This document shows, piece after piece, positions 11,046 through 21,675 of a stretch of 64,000 nt of DNA (its first letter is position 1; each line of letters starts with the position of its first letter). Source of the stretch: Pomphorhynchus laevis (lineage: Eukaryota; Acanthocephala; Palaeacanthocephala; Echinorhynchida; Pomphorhynchidae); NCBI GenBank assembly GCA_012934845.2, contig WNNJ02002905.1:1-64000 (forward strand), read 5' to 3'. Made by a program: the position numbers and the translations under genes. Under the pieces are notes generated by a model. The model was not told where the DNA came from, ran no database searches, and saw only the letters and a list, made by a program, of their open reading frames with translations.

Positions 11046-11830
11046 TCTCGTTCTAAACGCCGAAATGTCCAAAATAATGTGGATCCTTCCCCGTAAACCA
11101 AGCATATCTCCTCCCATTGTATCTTTTGCCTCATCGATCATCCCTGTAGTCCACAATCTCACTTTCTTAGGCTTCCATTTCGATGATCACCTTTCCCTTA
11201 AACCCTTCGTCCGTGACAAGGTCCGCTCGTCTAACTTAATTCTTCGTGACATCCGCCGTATCCGCCCCCTTATCGACTTCCGTTCTTGTATGTCTCTTCT
11301 TTCATCGCTTCTTTTCCCTGAAATCGATTACTGCCTTAGCCTTTTCGCCAATTCTCCAAAATCCATCATCCTACCCCTACAACGAATAATCAACTCCGCC
11401 GTTCGAGTGCTCTTTCGTCTCCGTCGCTTCGACCACACATCCACATATTTTGCCCAACTCTCCTGGCCCACCATCCACATCCGCATCAAACTTCGCCTTC
11501 TTCTCGTTACCTTTCGTCTCATCGCTGTCGACTCCCCATCGTTCATCAACCTTCCTTTCTTAGACGATACTCGCCCCACCTCGCTATCGCTTCGTTCCTG
11601 TCATACCCTCTTACTCCACGTTCCTAATTACTCCAACAACTACGGTCTCCGATCCTTCCTCGTCGCCGCCTCACTCGCCTGGAATCAACTCCCTCTCGAC
11701 GTCCGCCGCGCCCCTCCTTTATCACATTCAAACACCTCCTCCGTTCACACCTTCTCGACACCTGATTCACAGTCTTGTTTTGTTGTGGTCATGTAAGCGT
11801 GCGCTGGCACGCGTTTGCCACGTTAAAATA
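11046..11830 (+). mobile_element. LINE A2, 5'-truncated, nested in LINE D
   Basis: The open frame 11065-11796 gives the RT thumb and C-terminal part (SKIMWILPRKP, FVRDKVRSS, NLILRDIRRIRPL, AWNQLPLDVR). The A-type 3' stem-loop GCGTGCGCTGGCACGC lies at 11798-11813, followed by the GTTAAAATAAATCT tail. This is the best-preserved A2 3' end in the window. RT catalytic motifs lie upstream of the truncation and are missing. Confidence 0.88.
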
Positions 11831-13775
11831 AATCTCGAAAGTCGCAGGGTGTACACAATTATGCGCGGGACAGAGATGCGGTGCAGAAGCAGACATTCAT
11901 TCAATAACTTCTAATTTTGAGTCGTGTGAAAGGAATTGCGTTTTACAAATTGATGCATCAAACGCTTTTAATAATATTAACAGAAGTTTAGCATTACATA
12001 TTATGGAATACATATGTCCTGCGATGAAAACGGCCTTAACAAACTTCTAAAGAGAAAACCCAATTTTGGTGGTTGAAGAGGAATTCATCGAATCAAGGAA
12101 AGGGTTCATTCAAGGCGACACACTAGCAATGGCAGCCTTTGCTGCATCGTCCATCCCATTGATCCAAGATCTGGAGAAAAAATGTTTAACAGTAACGCAG
12201 AGATTGTATGCAGATGATGCCAACTGTGTTGGCACCGTACCTGAATTACTTGAAACATGGAATAATCTGATTACAACAGGTCCTAACTATGGCTTCTACG
12301 TCAACGAAGCAACATGCAACTTGCTTGTCCATCCGGACAATATGGAATATGCGAAGTTGATATTTCATAATGATATCAATATAACATGTGAGGGGATTAC
12401 CATGCTAGGAGCACCATGTGGCACGAAGGAGTTCACAAAGCGCTTCATCGAATCGAAGGTGGATAAGTTGATTTGGATGATTCAACATTTAGTTAAAATA
12501 GCCGACATCGATCCGCAAATAACACATTTCAGTTACTGCAATGGATTGCAACATAAGTGGCAATATATCACTCGAGTTTGTCAAATAGATTCAATGTTGT
12601 TCCAACCCTTATGGAATAGTATCGCACACGGATTCCTTCCGAAAATAATGGGTCGAAATACAAGTGGTCTTAACGCAAGTGTTTACGCTGCCAACCAAGC
12701 ACGGAGGTTTAGCAGTTAAGAACCCACTAGAATACGACCAAGAATATAGACGCTCAAGAGAGATGTGCAAACCACTATTGGAAGGAATGAACGGCATCGA
12801 ACTATTTGAAAAACAAATGAAAGTCGGGATTGCAATCCGAGAAGAGAAAAAAATATTAAACACCGAGAAGGAATTGAAACTAATGTTGTAATTGAGCGAA
12901 GAACAGAAATCAACAATAAGATATATAAGGGGAAAATGTGCATCACAATGGCTACGAGCGTATCCGTCTTCATCATTAAACCGTAGACTGTGTGCATTGG
13001 AATTCCACGATGTTCTTTGCGTACGATATGGATTACAAGCACAGGGTTGTCCAAAGAAATGTGTATGTGGTAGAGACTATACCACAACTCACGCATTATC
13101 ATGTAAACATGGAGGTACGAATATTCTACGACACGACCATATCAGAAATGTGCTAGCAAAAGAGCTTGAATGATCGTACAGAGAAGTCTCATTAGAACCT
13201 GTATTGCAAGAAGTAAGCGAAACGCACCGATTCGAAATATCGACAACAAGCAGGGATGTAAATGCGCGCTCAGGTATATCGTGTAGAGGTCTCTATGGTG
13301 GATTAATGGTCCGATCCTTTATGGAAATTTGTGTCTACAATCATTTGGCACCATCATATGCTAACCGAAATCCTCTTGAATCACACGCACACCACTCACA
13401 GCGGAAGCATGCCAAATATCAAGAGCGAATACATGATGTGAAGAGAGGGATATTCCTGCCGATGATCTTCTTAACAACTGGAGAAATCGACAGAGAAGCT
13501 TCACAAGTAATCAGCTGGATAGTAGCAAAAAATTCGATGCGAACAGGACGTCAATATTCTTATTGTGTTTCACATGTGTGCACGATATTCAGCATTGCAA
13601 TCGCTCGAACAGTCTCAATGTGCATTCGAGCAACTCGAATTCCTGCGTCTCAATTGTATCGCAACGACGATACAGAAGAAATGGCATAAAATAGAGGATC
13701 AACAATTACTCATAACTGACATTTATATGAATGCCTTATTTGCGGGAAGCAGTGGACTGTAAATTGTGTAAAAAG
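11831..13775 (+). pseudogene. LINE D, RT and restriction-like endonuclease
   Basis: The RT part reads LQIDASNAFNNINR (motif A) near 11945, GFIQGDTLAMAAFA (motif B) near 12105 and RLYADDANCVG (motif C, YADD) near 12205. Later frames carry ALEFHDVLCVRYG, the zinc motif CVCGRDYTTTHALSC (CxC, H, C) near 13057, and the endonuclease region ARSGISCRGLYGG, where family members have an LDI core. IFLPMIFLTTG follows. Frameshifts near 12715 and stops near 12890 and 13172 break the ORF, and the endonuclease aspartate appears changed. It is an RLE-bearing LINE (CRE/R4-like; clade uncertain), with copy D' at 36525-37010. Confidence 0.8.
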
Positions 13776-13859
13776 AAATTATTATAAAAAATATAAAAAA
13801 AAAGATATTTTCCACAAAAAGAGCTTGAACAGCTCGAACATATTGGTTTACAACAGGGA

Positions 13860-16090
13860 AAACAAAAGAAAAATTAAAAAATTAAAACTTAAATAAATAA
13901 CTGAAATGATGTGCAATTCAGGTATGACGACAGCGTATCCTGAGGTAATTTTGCAACCGTCGTTTAAAACTCCCCAGTTTAACATTTATCGTCACAGCAG
14001 GTAGAACATTCCAGATAGGTGCAATTCTATTATGGATTGTTGAAATTCGTTTATTGCAGGCTCGCCTTCTCTTCAACATATAGTTGTGACCACGTAGGCG
14101 ATCGTTGGTTCTTAGCTCAAACGTGTCCTTGCAACAGTGGTCTTGTGTGGTCAAGCACATCCACAAGAACATCATATCATTAAATTTTAGTTAAATTTTC
14201 ACTGGGAGAACGTCAAGACAGCGCAGGCGTTCCTCGTAAGGTAACGAGCGTATGGACCGCACCAAATGTGTCCACCGATGGAGAATGCCTTCGTAAGCAT
14301 CCAGCTCAAGCTAGAACTTAGGATGATCAACGACGGACCCATACAGCATGTGCGGGAGGATTGCGCATTGGTAAGAGGTACGCAATCCCACAGAATCAAG
14401 ATGACCGAACACCCTACGTACTAGACCGAGGAGGTGAACGCACTTGCTTACAACATGATCAACATGAGAGCGGGAACCTAAGTCACTAGTTACAATCACA
14501 CCCAAATCCGACATTTGCGAGACCTTTACAATCCGACAGCCATCAATTCGGTAGCTACTACTGAAGGTCCATTTTGCAATATGTAAGTGGAAACATTTCT
14601 CAGGGTTCACCTTGAGTCCGACAGCATTGCACCATCGAGAAACCATCTCGACATCTTTCTGGAGTATAGTTATATCACTGGGACTATTCAATGAACGCCA
14701 TATTTTGAGGTCGTCAGCGTACAGAATACTCTGTGAATTTATGACAGAAGGGAGTGAGTTGATGTAGACGTTAAAGAGTAGTAGGCTGATTACACACCCC
14801 TGAGGAACCCCTATAAACAAAAGACGCCATTTAGACAAGACACCGCCGATCTTGACTGCGAAGAAACGAGATGTTAGGAGTGAATGCATCCATCTATGGA
14901 TAGGACCTCTGATACCGTAGTGCCAAAGTGCTGAGAGTAGAATGTCATGTTTTACACAGTCGAAGGCTTTAGACAGATCAAAGAAAAGCATATCGAGTCC
15001 AACACCTGATCACATGAAATCGAACCAACTGTGTCTTGATGTTGCAAGATTGGTGATCGTAGATCTGTTCTTCCTAAAGCCATGTTGTACACCACTGAAT
15101 ATATTGAGACTTTCAAGGTGAAAACGGGGAGCTTTATCAATTAGTTTTTCGAGAACTTTACAAGCCACACAAGTGAGACTGATAGGTCGGTAATTATTCA
15201 CAGAAGTACGCTTGTCCTTCTTGAACAGTGGAAGAACCAAACACTTCCAGTCATTAGGAAGTATGCCGTTAGATATCGAGCACTAAAATAATTGAAAAAG
15301 CGATGTACATAAGATATCAGCTGATTCATAAAAAAGTAAGGGAGGCAGTCTGTCAGGACCAGCAGCAAGTGAATTCGGCAGCTGTCTCAGAACTTCCAAC
15401 ACGTCTCGCTTGATAAAATCGAATACGCATGATCTATGATTCGGGAGACCAGAGCACCGGGTATAGTTGAAAGACGAAGGGACCTCGGATGCGATATTTG
15501 AGTAGTGAATACTGAATTCCTCTGCTATGAGCTTCGGGTCATTCAGAATTGTCCCTTGTACGTTGGCTAGACATGGAATTATATTTCTGGGCTTTAGATG
15601 GGACCTGAGATGTTTAAAGAAACGGGATGAGTTGCCCACGCAACAGCGGCAGAGGGAATCAATGAAATGCTTGCGCTTGGATCTTTTTAACGATGTTGCA
15701 AAGTTTCTTGCCTGCTTGTACAGTCAGTAGGAACAATGGCCATTTTTAAATTCTTGGAATTTGTGGTCACGCAACTTTATGCCACTGTTGACCTGACGAT
15801 CAATCCAGGATGGACGAGAGGCAACACTAGAGGATCGTTTAACCGGGCTATGATAGCTAATGGCAGCCTGTAGAGTACACTTGAAAAAATCCCATGCAAA
15901 CTCAATTCCGTGTAGTGAGGGATCTGGCCATACTACTGGGAACATCGACTCTCTCAGTGTAGCATAGTCGGTTTTGTGCATATTTAAGGAGTGACATGAA
16001 GTGCGAGAACGACCCACTAGAGAAGACCGAATAGATAAAAGACGGTTATCGCTGCTTCCGAGAGGAGGAAAGCACTCCTTCAGTGAGCAA
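13860..16090 (-). pseudogene. LINE E, endonuclease end to C-terminus, frames broken
   Basis: In - strand order: the end of the endonuclease with SSDN near 16043 (normally SDH), GRSRTSCHSLN, RPSWIDRQVN, PNSLAAGPDRLPPLLFY (before RT), LFKKDKRTSVNNYRPISLT (RT motif 1), FFDLSKAFDCVKHDI (motif A), GVPQGCVISLLLF (motif B), YADDLKIWRSL (motif C), then NDRLRGHNYMLKRRR near the end. At least four frame changes separate these pieces. The closest relatives here are LINEs C and H. It meets LINE D tail to tail near 13780-13860. Confidence 0.85.
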
Positions 16091-16136
16091 ACCTAGAGTG
16101 AGTAAATTTCTTCGAAATTTACTCACTCTAGGTTTG
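16088..16136. repeat. Perfect foldback at the 5' junction of LINE E
   Basis: Two 23-base arms (16088-16110 and 16114-16136) are exact reverse complements, separated by three bases. The left arm adjoins LINE E sequence and the right arm adjoins AT-rich flank. Confidence 0.92.
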
Positions 16137-16500
16137 ATTATTATTTTATTTTTATTTATCTTCATTTTTAATGTATTTATAGTATAAAATACGTAGATTC
16201 AGTTGACTAATCCGGTTTGTTTAGTTGTGCGATCTTAATGAAGAAATTTATGGGCAGAATTTAAAATTGATAAACTGAGAATAATTTATAGTATTATTGA
16301 ATATAAATATTTTCACTATTGATATTTGTAAGAATGCATGTTGACATACTGCATGGCGACATCATTTGAATATATGAGCTTTAATATGTGTCCTTAGAAT
16401 TTAATATTTATAATATTTAATATTATAATATTAATATATAATTTAATTATTAATAATTTATTAAAAATCCATATACAAGTTCACTTGCTTTCTTCATTTT
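16137..16500. other. AT-rich sequence, nothing recognised
   Basis: Mostly ATTTAATATT-type low complexity. No ORF or repeat was identified. Confidence 0.5.
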
Positions 16501-16710
16501 GATATTATGTTTTCGATAATGATTTTTATTCAATAAGTGAAAAAGTGATAATAAATAACATACATTGTATGTTACAATAGATAATCAAATTGCATCAATA
16601 ATAATACGTCATTAGCATGTATTTGGTCCGCTGCTATGTTGGGTCCAGGAATAAAGGCCGAAACCTGATAGCATAGCAGTTTATCTTGATAATGCGAATA
16701 TCAAGATATT
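16500..16710 (+). repeat. P2 element terminal repeat, left arm
   Basis: Starts with a short piece of P2 RT coding (FYSISEKVI at about 16528), followed by a non-coding block with GCATGTATTTGGTCC, GCTGCTATGTTGGG and GGCCGAAACCTGATAGC. The reverse complement of almost the whole block lies at 17876-18080. A weaker copy is at 17430-17545. Confidence 0.75.
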
Positions 16711-16720
16711 CGCATTATAT
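16688..16720. repeat. Foldback at the 5' junction of an A2 fragment
   Basis: GATAATGCGAATATC is followed by AA and its reverse complement GATATTCGCATTAT. The left copy is native to the P2 flank (also present near 17884), so here the flank is what has been inverted and copied. Confidence 0.85.
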
Positions 16721-16865
16721 CCGCCTCGCTCTCTCCTTTATCACATTCAAATATCTCCTCCGTTCCCACCTTCTCTACACATGATTTAGACTTTTGTTTG
16801 CTTTTTTCTTCGTGGTCATGTCAGCGTGCGCCATCACGCATTTGTCACGTTAAAATAAATCTATT
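16720..16865 (+). mobile_element. LINE A2 3' end fragment (about 140 bp)
   Basis: Matches the last part of A2, from TCCGCCTCGCTC through the GTGGTCATGT box, the stem-loop GCGTGCGCCATCACGC and the GTTAAAATAAATCT tail. Severely 5'-truncated. Confidence 0.85.
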
Positions 16866-17429
16866 TTTAATGCCTTCATTGACATTTCCATCTTAAATGT
16901 CAATTTTAAATTTTAACTTTATAAATATACATTAAATAAAATCTTAAATATAAGATTATAACAATTAGGTTATAGAGTTAATCTATAATTAGATTATATT
17001 GTTAATCTTATTATTAACAATAAGATTATATAACAATTATTTAATTATTTATTATAAATTAAATAATATAATAATATTGAGATATAATATTATTATATTA
17101 TATTTATACTCAGTTAGCTAATCTGATTATTAAAAATAAAATTATTATTGTTTGAAATTTTTGAATTGGCAAACTAGATTACTTTATCACTATAATTTAT
17201 TAAGGTATTAATGTCAATATAAGTTAATATCATCTTAAACTATAAGGTAATATGCGACGGATAATATAATTTGATATTACTCTCCAAGATTTCCAGATTG
17301 ACAAGTTGTACATGCTTGTATTACATATCTAATCATATAAAAACAATCAATATTTATAATTATTTATCCTTATTTTTAATTTATTTATAGTTTAAGATAT
17401 TCAGCAAACTGATCTGATTTATTAATATG
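16866..17429. other. AT-rich sequence, nothing recognised
   Basis: TTAT/ATAA low complexity with short inverted ATTATATTAT blocks. No gene or element identified. Confidence 0.5.
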
Positions 17430-17545
17430 AACTGTTATGTCATCAGGTTTCGGTCCCTATTCCTCGACCCAAAATGGTAGCGGAGATAGATACATTCTAA
17501 TAACGTATTTCCTCATCTGAAATTTGATTATCTGGTTTATCTAAA
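17430..17545 (-). repeat. Diverged P2 terminal repeat
   Basis: CATCAGGTTTCGGTCCC, CTCGACCCAAAATGG and GAAATTTGATTATCTGG follow the order of the repeat at 17884-18000, with many substitutions. Confidence 0.6.
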
Positions 17546-17875
17546 GAAATAAAATGTATGTATATTCCTTGATATATATGGTGTGGATTATTCTCAAGAA
17601 AACAAAACTGTACTTGACTTAAAATAAGTCAAATTAAATAAATCACAATTTAACATTTAACTTAACCTTTGTGTTCACAGCTTCTTGATTAGCTACCCGA
17701 CGTGAACTATCAGACTAAAAGAAACGATCAATTGGACAGTAATGTGCTAATCTCAAACAATGGCATTTAACTTAGCATATATGTAACACTTATATCAAGT
17801 TAAAATAAAAAATTGAAATTTAAAATAAAAGTCAATTATGATGAATTGACTAATAAATGACAGTCCTTGTATCAG
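17546..17875. other. Unassigned AT-rich sequence
   Basis: Nothing recognised on either strand. Confidence 0.5.
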
Positions 17876-18080
17876 AATTCGCATTATCAAGATAAACTGC
17901 TATGCTATCAGATTTCGGCTTTTATTCCTGGACCCAACATAGCAGCGGACCAAATACATGCTAATGACGTATTATTATTGATGCAATTTGATTATCTGGT
18001 GTAACATATGTATGTTATTTTAAATAACATAATGTATGTTATTTATTATCACTTTTTCACTTATTGAATAAAAATTATTA
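17876..18080 (-). repeat. P2 terminal repeat, right arm
   Basis: Near-identical reverse complement of 16526-16706, for example TTCGCATTATCAAGAT, GATTTCGGCTTTTATTCC and ACATGCTAATGACG. It directly follows (in - strand sense) the second P2 RT fragment. Confidence 0.8.
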
Positions 18081-18480
18081 GAGTTAAATACACATATATC
18101 ATCAATGTATCGAAACATATATTTCATATATTTATATAATTTAGATTTATTTTTGAACATTTATTTATTTTTTAATATGAACATATTCATATTATATCGA
18201 GCTTAAACACAAGTTTAGATTTATTGTTGAATTTATGTTAGATAGACGTTATAGCTTATATAAAGTTAGGTAATTTTTCTAATGGATCGTTAATATCTGC
18301 TAAATCTAGATTTGTACAAAGCGTATTAAAATCGTATGTATTTATATTTTAAAAATTTATTCCTTTTGTCTGTTCTAAAAATTCTTTTGTAGAATTAATA
18401 CTGAAATAGTGTTTTATACCAGTATTAATTTCGATTACCTTGCAATATTTTTTAAAGTGTGCTTTAATTATTAAGTATTT
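18040..18480 (-). pseudogene. P2 PLE-like RT, fingers to YIDD (copy 2)
   Basis: - strand pieces INSTKEFLEQTKGINF and NTYDFNTLCTNLDL resemble the RT stretch ending in a YTNI-type motif A. They are followed near 18130 by KYMKYMFRYIDDICVF (motif C, YIDD). The frame ends at FYSISEK. Stops interrupt the middle. It lies head to tail with copy 1. Confidence 0.6.
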
Positions 18481-19060
18481 TCGCTAATGATTTTAAATTT
18501 AATTTTAATATTATTGTGTTGATTTATATATTTTGCTATTTTCTGTTTGATGATATTTTTATAGTAACCTAGTTTAAAATATGTATCTATTAAATTATTT
18601 AAATGATTTTGAAGAAAGCCAATATCATTTCATATTGTTGCGATTTTTAAAATTTCATTATTTGATGTTTTATATTTTATATTATATGGTATGCATGAAT
18701 GCTCATGCAAAAATATGTTTCTTGTAAATTTAAATATGCCATCTTTACGATATAAATTAAAAGTAGTTTAAATTGATGTTAATTTAATGTTCATATTTAG
18801 ATATACACCTTCTTTATCATTAATATTGGTTTTATTAAGAATGAGGCAACATGGATAAATTTGTTCACTAATTAAATAAAAATTGTTTGAGTTAAATACA
18901 CGTATATCATCAATATATCAAAACATATATTTCATATATTTATATTGTTTAGATTTAGTTTTTACACAGTTATGAACAAATTCATATTCTATAAAGCTTA
19001 AAAACAAGTCAGCTATAATTGGGCTAATATTATCTCTTTATCATCAATATTAAAATTAAT
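18481..19060 (-). pseudogene. P2 PLE-like RT, YIDD to C-terminus (copy 1)
   Basis: - strand reading gives F-stop-YIDDIRVFNSNNFY, then EQIYPCCLILNKTN, GVYLNMNI, FNLYRKDGIFKFTRNIF, NDIGFLQNHLNNLIDTY and LGYYKNIIKQKI. The order of an aspartate-rich RT core, a LYRKDG-like block and a helical C-terminal region matches an RT lineage widespread in invertebrates and distinct from the GIY-YIG Penelope at 30658. Three in-frame stops are present. A related fragment is at 29552-29824. Confidence 0.65.
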
Positions 19061-19095
19061 ATAAAAATAAAATCAAACAAGAAATCATCAATATG

Positions 19096-19132
19096 TTTAT
19101 ATATCTGAGATGTACATCTCAGATATATAAAT
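19096..19132. repeat. Perfect short palindrome
   Basis: TATATATCTGAGATG is followed at once by its reverse complement, with no spacer. It lies about 115 bp before NOX exon 2. Confidence 0.8.
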
Positions 19133-19247
19133 ATATAAATATAATATTATAAATATCTTTTAGAATTTTTCTAAATATTTGACAAAAACATTCGAAACAT
19201 TAACTTTTTTATTTATTTTTTATATCTAATATATTTTAAATTCTTAG

Positions 19248-20262
19248 ACCAAACCAGTACAGAAGACATCAATTTTTAAATAGACTGCTCAACATACTGA
19301 TTTACCTATCGTCTGCATTTTTATCGCAAGTCAAGCATTTATCCGGTCAAAATGCACCTGATGAAAACATAATTTGCAAAACTAATTATCAGCTATGGGG
19401 ACTAGAGCAATGTCCGGCACCAAAGATTTTATATTCCAGAGTTAATCCCATTGTTGTTTGGATATTATGTGCTTACTTGGTGGATCAACTTATTGGTTTA
19501 TTTTACAATTACATATGTATGTCTAAAGTCATTCATGTTGAATACTTGCCGGGTAGTCTGGTGAACTTTCAAATCAAAAATTCCAAGCCAAAACCAAACT
19601 ACGGTCAGTACGTTAGCTTAAAATGTTGGAACATTTCCGGTGTGATATGGTATCCCATCTATCCTACACACGTTTCGAATGAAACTCTAAATTTTACGCT
19701 TCATGCAAAAAACAGTTGGACATGTGAGTTTTACAGCTTATGTGTTGAGCCATCAACCATAAAGCTTTCGTGTTCTTTGCCAATTGGGCGTTCTATTCGT
19801 TTAAGTACGTCAATCAAACACTATATTTTTGTTATTCAAGGAGAACTGGGAGCTCTAAAGGCTTCAACACTTATTCAAGCAGAATATGCAAGAATCAAGC
19901 GGATATATTGGATTCATGAGAATATGAAAGATTGCAATGACGGTATAAATAACTGCTATACAAATAAGATACTGCCATCGCTTGAAAAATACGATATTGA
20001 GATATGTATTTATGTTTGCAGTGGATGGGACAGTCATACTGCACGAATGATTACGCTCGAAGCCAATGAAATATATGATCATTTAACGGGTTTGCATAGT
20101 AGGACTCGATACGGTAAACCTGATTTCGACAAAGAACTGAAATCAATAAGCAACGATAGCCAGCTAAAACAGTGTGGGATCATTACAGTAGAAGTTAGAG
20201 CTAATTTTATGATAGATATTTGTAAGGCATGCCGAAAATATAATTTACATATGTTAACTTAA
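19248..20262 (+). CDS. NOX: NADPH oxidase (gp91phox)-like protein, exon 2: FAD/NADPH-binding half
   Basis: Encodes residues 204-541 and ends at TAA (20260-20262). YRRHQF (208-213) aligns with WYTHHLF of NOX2. WGLEQCPAP aligns with WGKIKECPIP, and the next helix with the last TM. Then come the FAD-domain block GQYVSLKC (323-330) and a C-terminal block TGLHSRTRYGKPDFDKEL (484-501), which closely follows NOX ITGLKQKTLYGRPNWDNE. Catalytic signatures are changed. The heme ligand equivalent to His209 is Arg. FAD motif HPFT is YPIY (339-342). The glycine-rich NADPH loop GAGIGVTP is GELGALKA (402-409). The CGP motif near the end is VEV (518-520). Length (541 versus about 570 aa in NOX2) and uninterrupted frame argue against simple decay. 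I infer a non-catalytic oxidase-fold protein. Confidence 0.82.
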
Positions 20263-20333
20263 TTATCTTTAATTACCATACAACCGACCTTTCTGTTATT
20301 TTAAAAAGAGGACAACCTTTCTAACATGTACGA

Positions 20334-20339
20334 AATAAA
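20334..20339 (+). terminator. Poly(A) signal AATAAA of the NOX-like gene
   Basis: The first AATAAA downstream of the stop codon, 72 bases after it. Use is inferred. Confidence 0.5.
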
Positions 20340-20942
20340 ACAAATATTGGGGAATATATTTTATCTTTTACTGGTAATAAAATTTAGCAGCTCCGCCTAT
20401 TATAGTTTTTAATTTCCATACATTTTAGTATCGATGGTAATAAAATTTGGCAGCTCGGCCTATTTCATATATTTTAGTAACAAATTCAATTTTTGCCTTT
20501 TATTAAATTTTTTCTGTTTAACCAGAAATTTATTCATCTAATCTACACATCTTTAAAAAAATTCATATGATTTAAAAAACTGCTCAATTAACCAACTTTT
20601 ATCAGACATTTACATAATCTGCGAAAATTTCATTTCGTCGTAATTCCATTGTACATAAACTCCTAAGAATATGTTAATAATGGGTAATCCTCATGTATTT
20701 AAGACAGAGTGGGCGGTTTGTTTTAATCGCTTACTCGCTATTAAAACAACTCAATCTTATTTAAATTATGTCTTTATATTAGTCAAAATTGTTTTATTTA
20801 GAACGATATTACTATAAAACTATTAGTCTAGTAAAGTCCACAAACTTTATGGATGCTACGCCGGCCATCTTTACTATCCTTAGCGAGCTGTTTTTGGATC
20901 AGCTCTTATGGATTAGTTCAGATCTAGTCCTTTAGCCCTTTG
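20340..20942. other. 3' flank of the NOX-like gene with a short direct repeat
   Basis: GGTAATAAAATTT, then GCAGCTC and GCCTATT, occurs at about 20373 and again at about 20436. Nothing else recognised. Confidence 0.5.
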
Positions 20943-21206
20943 TTAGACGAAAGTAAACGGTTGTTTACAAACACGCACCCATCGCTGACACTTCGTGTTT
21001 GTAGATGAACGTACGCATTGCAAGGGTAACGATAATTCATCAGCGTTAAAGCCGAAACTAGTGTAGAGTGAATGCTCAAATAAAGATTGACACTTCATTA
21101 ATGAACGTTTATATACACCGTTCAAAGTGTAAAATAGGAAAAGATAACCGTCGCGGTAGATGTTATCATCGCAACTGCCAACAAGATTTGAAGATATTAA
21201 GTGCAA
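20943..21206 (-). CDS. Unidentified 87-codon frame
   Basis: A - strand frame with a mixed composition unlike the surrounding AT-rich DNA, four Cys in the second half, and peptides SLYTSFGFNADEL and KCQRWVRVCKQPF. Its start codon is uncertain, and GTATATAAACG inside it could equally be a TATA-like site. No family recognised. It may be a short exon, a remnant or chance. Confidence 0.2.
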   Translation of the reverse strand: MHLISSNLVGSCDDNIYRDGYLFLFYTLNGVYKRSLMKCQSLFEHSLYTSFGFNADELSLPLQCVRSSTNTKCQRWVRVCKQPFTFV

Positions 21207-21675
21207 ATAAAATAAACTTACAAATGTTCAACATGCAAATAAAATGAGATGCTAGCAGTTTTTTTAACTGCAAGGTAACAAACTAAAGTTTGTAAATTTT
21301 ATCAGTACATATAAACATTCAGTTTATATCTAAAAATTTGATTTTTCAGTCATTTAAAATGTGGCTATCCTTCACTTACAAGTTTGCAGCTAATAAATGA
21401 AAATGTTAAAAAATACAATTTGAATAGAATTTTAATATATTGCGTTAACCAAAACCGAAATTGAGGAAAATAGCCAAATATATCAAATGCGTACATTCGA
21501 GTCGAAGCGCACTTGCAACTAACTGTAGTATTGACGAAGACATATAGAGGTTAAAAATAGAAGTCCTCCTTTACATTAGCTCATTCAATACAGAACTCAT
21601 TCGTTTAAATACGAACGGCTTATTTAATACAAATGAATTTTATTTTACCTTTACCTTAAACACCAATCAATTGGA
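21207..21675. other. Unassigned sequence before the minisatellite
   Basis: No gene or repeat identified. Confidence 0.5.

Larger units (their letters stand above)
6412..19247 (+). other. 12.8-kb intron of the NOX-like gene, full of retroelements
   Basis: Bounded by donor GTTAGA (6412) and acceptor TTCTTAG (ends 19247), both leaving codon 204 as AG|A (Arg). It contains an A2 fragment, two foldback elements, LINEs C, D and E, a further A2 pair and the P2 RT remnants. A stronger-looking donor, GTAAGT, lies 41 bases upstream at 6371 and pairs in frame with an alternative acceptor at 19257. Intron status is inferred from the two aligned exons, not from transcripts. Confidence 0.7.

Noticed and set aside
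19477-20262. Reading the NOX-like C-terminal half as a separate intronless gene starting at 19477
   Set aside because: The frame is open and homologous to NOX for 76 codons upstream, back to a clear acceptor at 19247. The codon at 19477 is TTG.
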